DNA of 5,240 nt, taken from positions 1-5,240 of the forward strand of contig SKNG01000323.1 in the NCBI GenBank assembly GCA_007120685.1, read 5' to 3'. The stretch is from Paracoccaceae bacterium (GTDB taxonomy: Bacteria > Pseudomonadota > Alphaproteobacteria > Rhodobacterales > Rhodobacteraceae). Made by a program: the position numbers and the translations under genes. Of this stretch, positions 4,072 through 5,240 are shown piece by piece; the stretch's first letter is position 1, and each line of letters starts with the position of its first letter. The notes beneath the pieces are model-generated. The model saw only the letters and a list, made by a program, of their open reading frames with translations. It was not told the origin of the DNA and searched no databases.

Positions 4072-5240
4072 ATGTCGCCACAGATCATCGGCCTGATTGG
4101 CTGCGGCGTGCTGGTCGGCATGATCTTCCTGCGGGTGCCGGTGGGCGCGGCGCTGCTGCTGGTGGGGGCCGGGGGCTATGTGGCGGTCAGCGGCATCCGC
4201 CCGGCCTTCGCCACGCTGGGCACCACGCCATTCGATCTGGCGCAGGCCTATTCGCTGTCGGTGGTGCCGCTGTTTCTGCTGATGGGCGTGGTCGCCGCGC
4301 GCACCTCCATCGCGCGCGAGTTGTTCGACGCGGCCAGTGCAGCGGTCTCTGGCCGGCGCGGCGGGCTGGCCATGGCCACGGTCGGCGCCTGCGCCGGCTT
4401 CGGGGCGATTTGCGGCTCCTCGCTCGCCACCGCCTCGACGATGACCCGCGTCGCCATCCCGCAGATGCAGCGCCATGGCTATGCCGACAGCGTGGCGGCG
4501 GGCATCGTCGCCTCGGGCGGGACGCTGGGCATCCTGATCCCGCCCTCCATCGTGCTGATCATCTATGCCATCGTCGCGCAGGTCAGCGTGCCGGCGCTGT
4601 TTGCCGCAGCACTCATCCCCGGGCTGATCCTGGCCGCGCTGCATGTCGTGGTCATCGCGGCGCTGGCCCGCTGGCGGCCGCAGGACCTGCCGCCGGGCGA
4701 GGCGCTGAGCGCGCTGGAGCGGCTGCGCGCGCTGACCGGCATGTGGAAGATGGTGGTGATCTTCGGCATCGCGGTGGGCGGCATCTATGCCGGTTTCTTC
4801 TCGCCCACCGAGGCCGCGGCGGTGGGCGCCTTCGTGGCCATCCTGATGGGCTTTGCCACCCGCCAGCTGGGTCTTTCCGGCCTCACCTCGGCGATGCGCG
4901 AGACGGTGTCGATTACCGGCACGCTGTTCTTCATCGTGCTGGGCGCGCTGATGTTCGGCTATTTCATGGTGCAGTCGCGCATCCCGGCCACGCTGGGCGA
5001 CTGGATCACCGCGCAGGGCGTCGCGCCCTGGGTGGTGATGCTGTTTATCGTGGCGATCTATCTGGTGCTGGGCTGTTTCCTGGACACGATCTCGATGATC
5101 CTGATCACCGTGCCGGTGTTCCTGCCCATCGCCATCGAGGTCGGCTATTCCCCGGTCTGGTTCGGCATCCTGGTGCTGATGGCGGCCGAGGTGGGGCTGA
5201 TCACGCCGCCGGTGGGGCTGAACATCTTCGTCATCGCCGC
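4072..5240 (+). CDS. dctM: TRAP transporter large membrane subunit, DctM family, 3' end missing
   Basis: The frame runs 389 codons to the right edge without a stop; family members are usually about 425-430 residues, so roughly 35-45 residues are missing. Many hydrophobic helices are visible, forming the elevator-type transport domain that moves substrate together with a coupling ion. Hallmark segments are MIFLRVPVGAALLLVG near the N-terminus, SVVPLFLLMGVVAART, GLAMATVGACAGFGAICGSS (98-117), ASGGTLGILIPPSIVLIIYA, FFSPTEAAAVGAF (about 242-254), FLDTISMILITVPVFLPI and GLITPPVGLN (375-384). Both repeated inverted-motif regions (GTLGILIPPS and GLITPPVGLN) are present, so the subunit looks functional. 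ATG 4072 has GGAGG at 4056-4060, a long 11-base spacing, with AAGG at 4064-4067 closer. It completes the TRAP set begun at 2424 and probably shares its transcript. Confidence 0.93.
   Translation, partial: MSPQIIGLIGCGVLVGMIFLRVPVGAALLLVGAGGYVAVSGIRPAFATLGTTPFDLAQAYSLSVVPLFLLMGVVAARTSIARELFDAASAAVSGRRGGLAMATVGACAGFGAICGSSLATASTMTRVAIPQMQRHGYADSVAAGIVASGGTLGILIPPSIVLIIYAIVAQVSVPALFAAALIPGLILAALHVVVIAALARWRPQDLPPGEALSALERLRALTGMWKMVVIFGIAVGGIYAGFFSPTEAAAVGAFVAILMGFATRQLGLSGLTSAMRETVSITGTLFFIVLGALMFGYFMVQSRIPATLGDWITAQGVAPWVVMLFIVAIYLVLGCFLDTISMILITVPVFLPIAIEVGYSPVWFGILVLMAAEVGLITPPVGLNIFVIA

Noticed and set aside
3634..4644. 336-codon minus-strand open frame opposite dctQ and dctM
   Set aside because: It is rich in His, Gln, Asp and Arg with no domain pattern, while the + strand encodes typical membrane subunits.

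Overview
The window looks like a piece of a high-GC alphaproteobacterial chromosome or megaplasmid, most likely from the Rhodobacterales (Paracoccus/Roseobacter-like). The evidence is the very GC-rich third codon positions, strong GGAGG ribosome binding sites, a complete TRAP transporter beside an aromatic ring-cleavage enzyme, and a TTCGAA-centred intergenic palindrome cluster of a type I associate with that order. No alignment could be run, so the placement is an inference.

Layout, with every supported gene on the + strand: (1) 1-281, the C-terminal end of a LivM/LivH-type ABC permease, cut by the window edge. (2) 282-587, a 306-base gap holding a TTGACATC box and a compact double palindrome in which TTCGAA recurs exactly every 12 bases; on the minus strand this stretch reads as an open frame. 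(3) 588-1118, a VOC (glyoxalase/dioxygenase-fold) metalloprotein. (4) 1119-1312, a gap with small perfect palindromes and a plausible promoter (TTGACA, 17-base spacer, TAGCGT). (5) 1313-2356, a bicupin ring-cleavage dioxygenase of the gentisate 1,2-dioxygenase family. (6) 2424-3476, 3470-4015 and 4072-5240+, a tripartite TRAP transporter: periplasmic binding protein, small membrane subunit and large membrane subunit, the last cut by the right edge.

Read together, 588-5240 looks like an aromatic-acid catabolic cluster. The TRAP transporter would import a carboxylated substrate using the ion gradient, and the bicupin dioxygenase would open the ring of gentisate or a close ortho-hydroxybenzoate. 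The VOC protein may act on a pathway intermediate or an upstream ring. The close spacing from the dioxygenase to the transporter (67 bases, then a 7-base overlap, then 56 bases) supports co-transcription. The upstream permease may belong to an ABC uptake system in the same locus, but the repeat-bearing gap separates it.

Nothing here is clearly a new class of system. The most unusual element is the 12-base-periodic palindromic repeat. The most testable functional idea is that this TRAP transporter is dedicated to gentisate or a related hydroxybenzoate.
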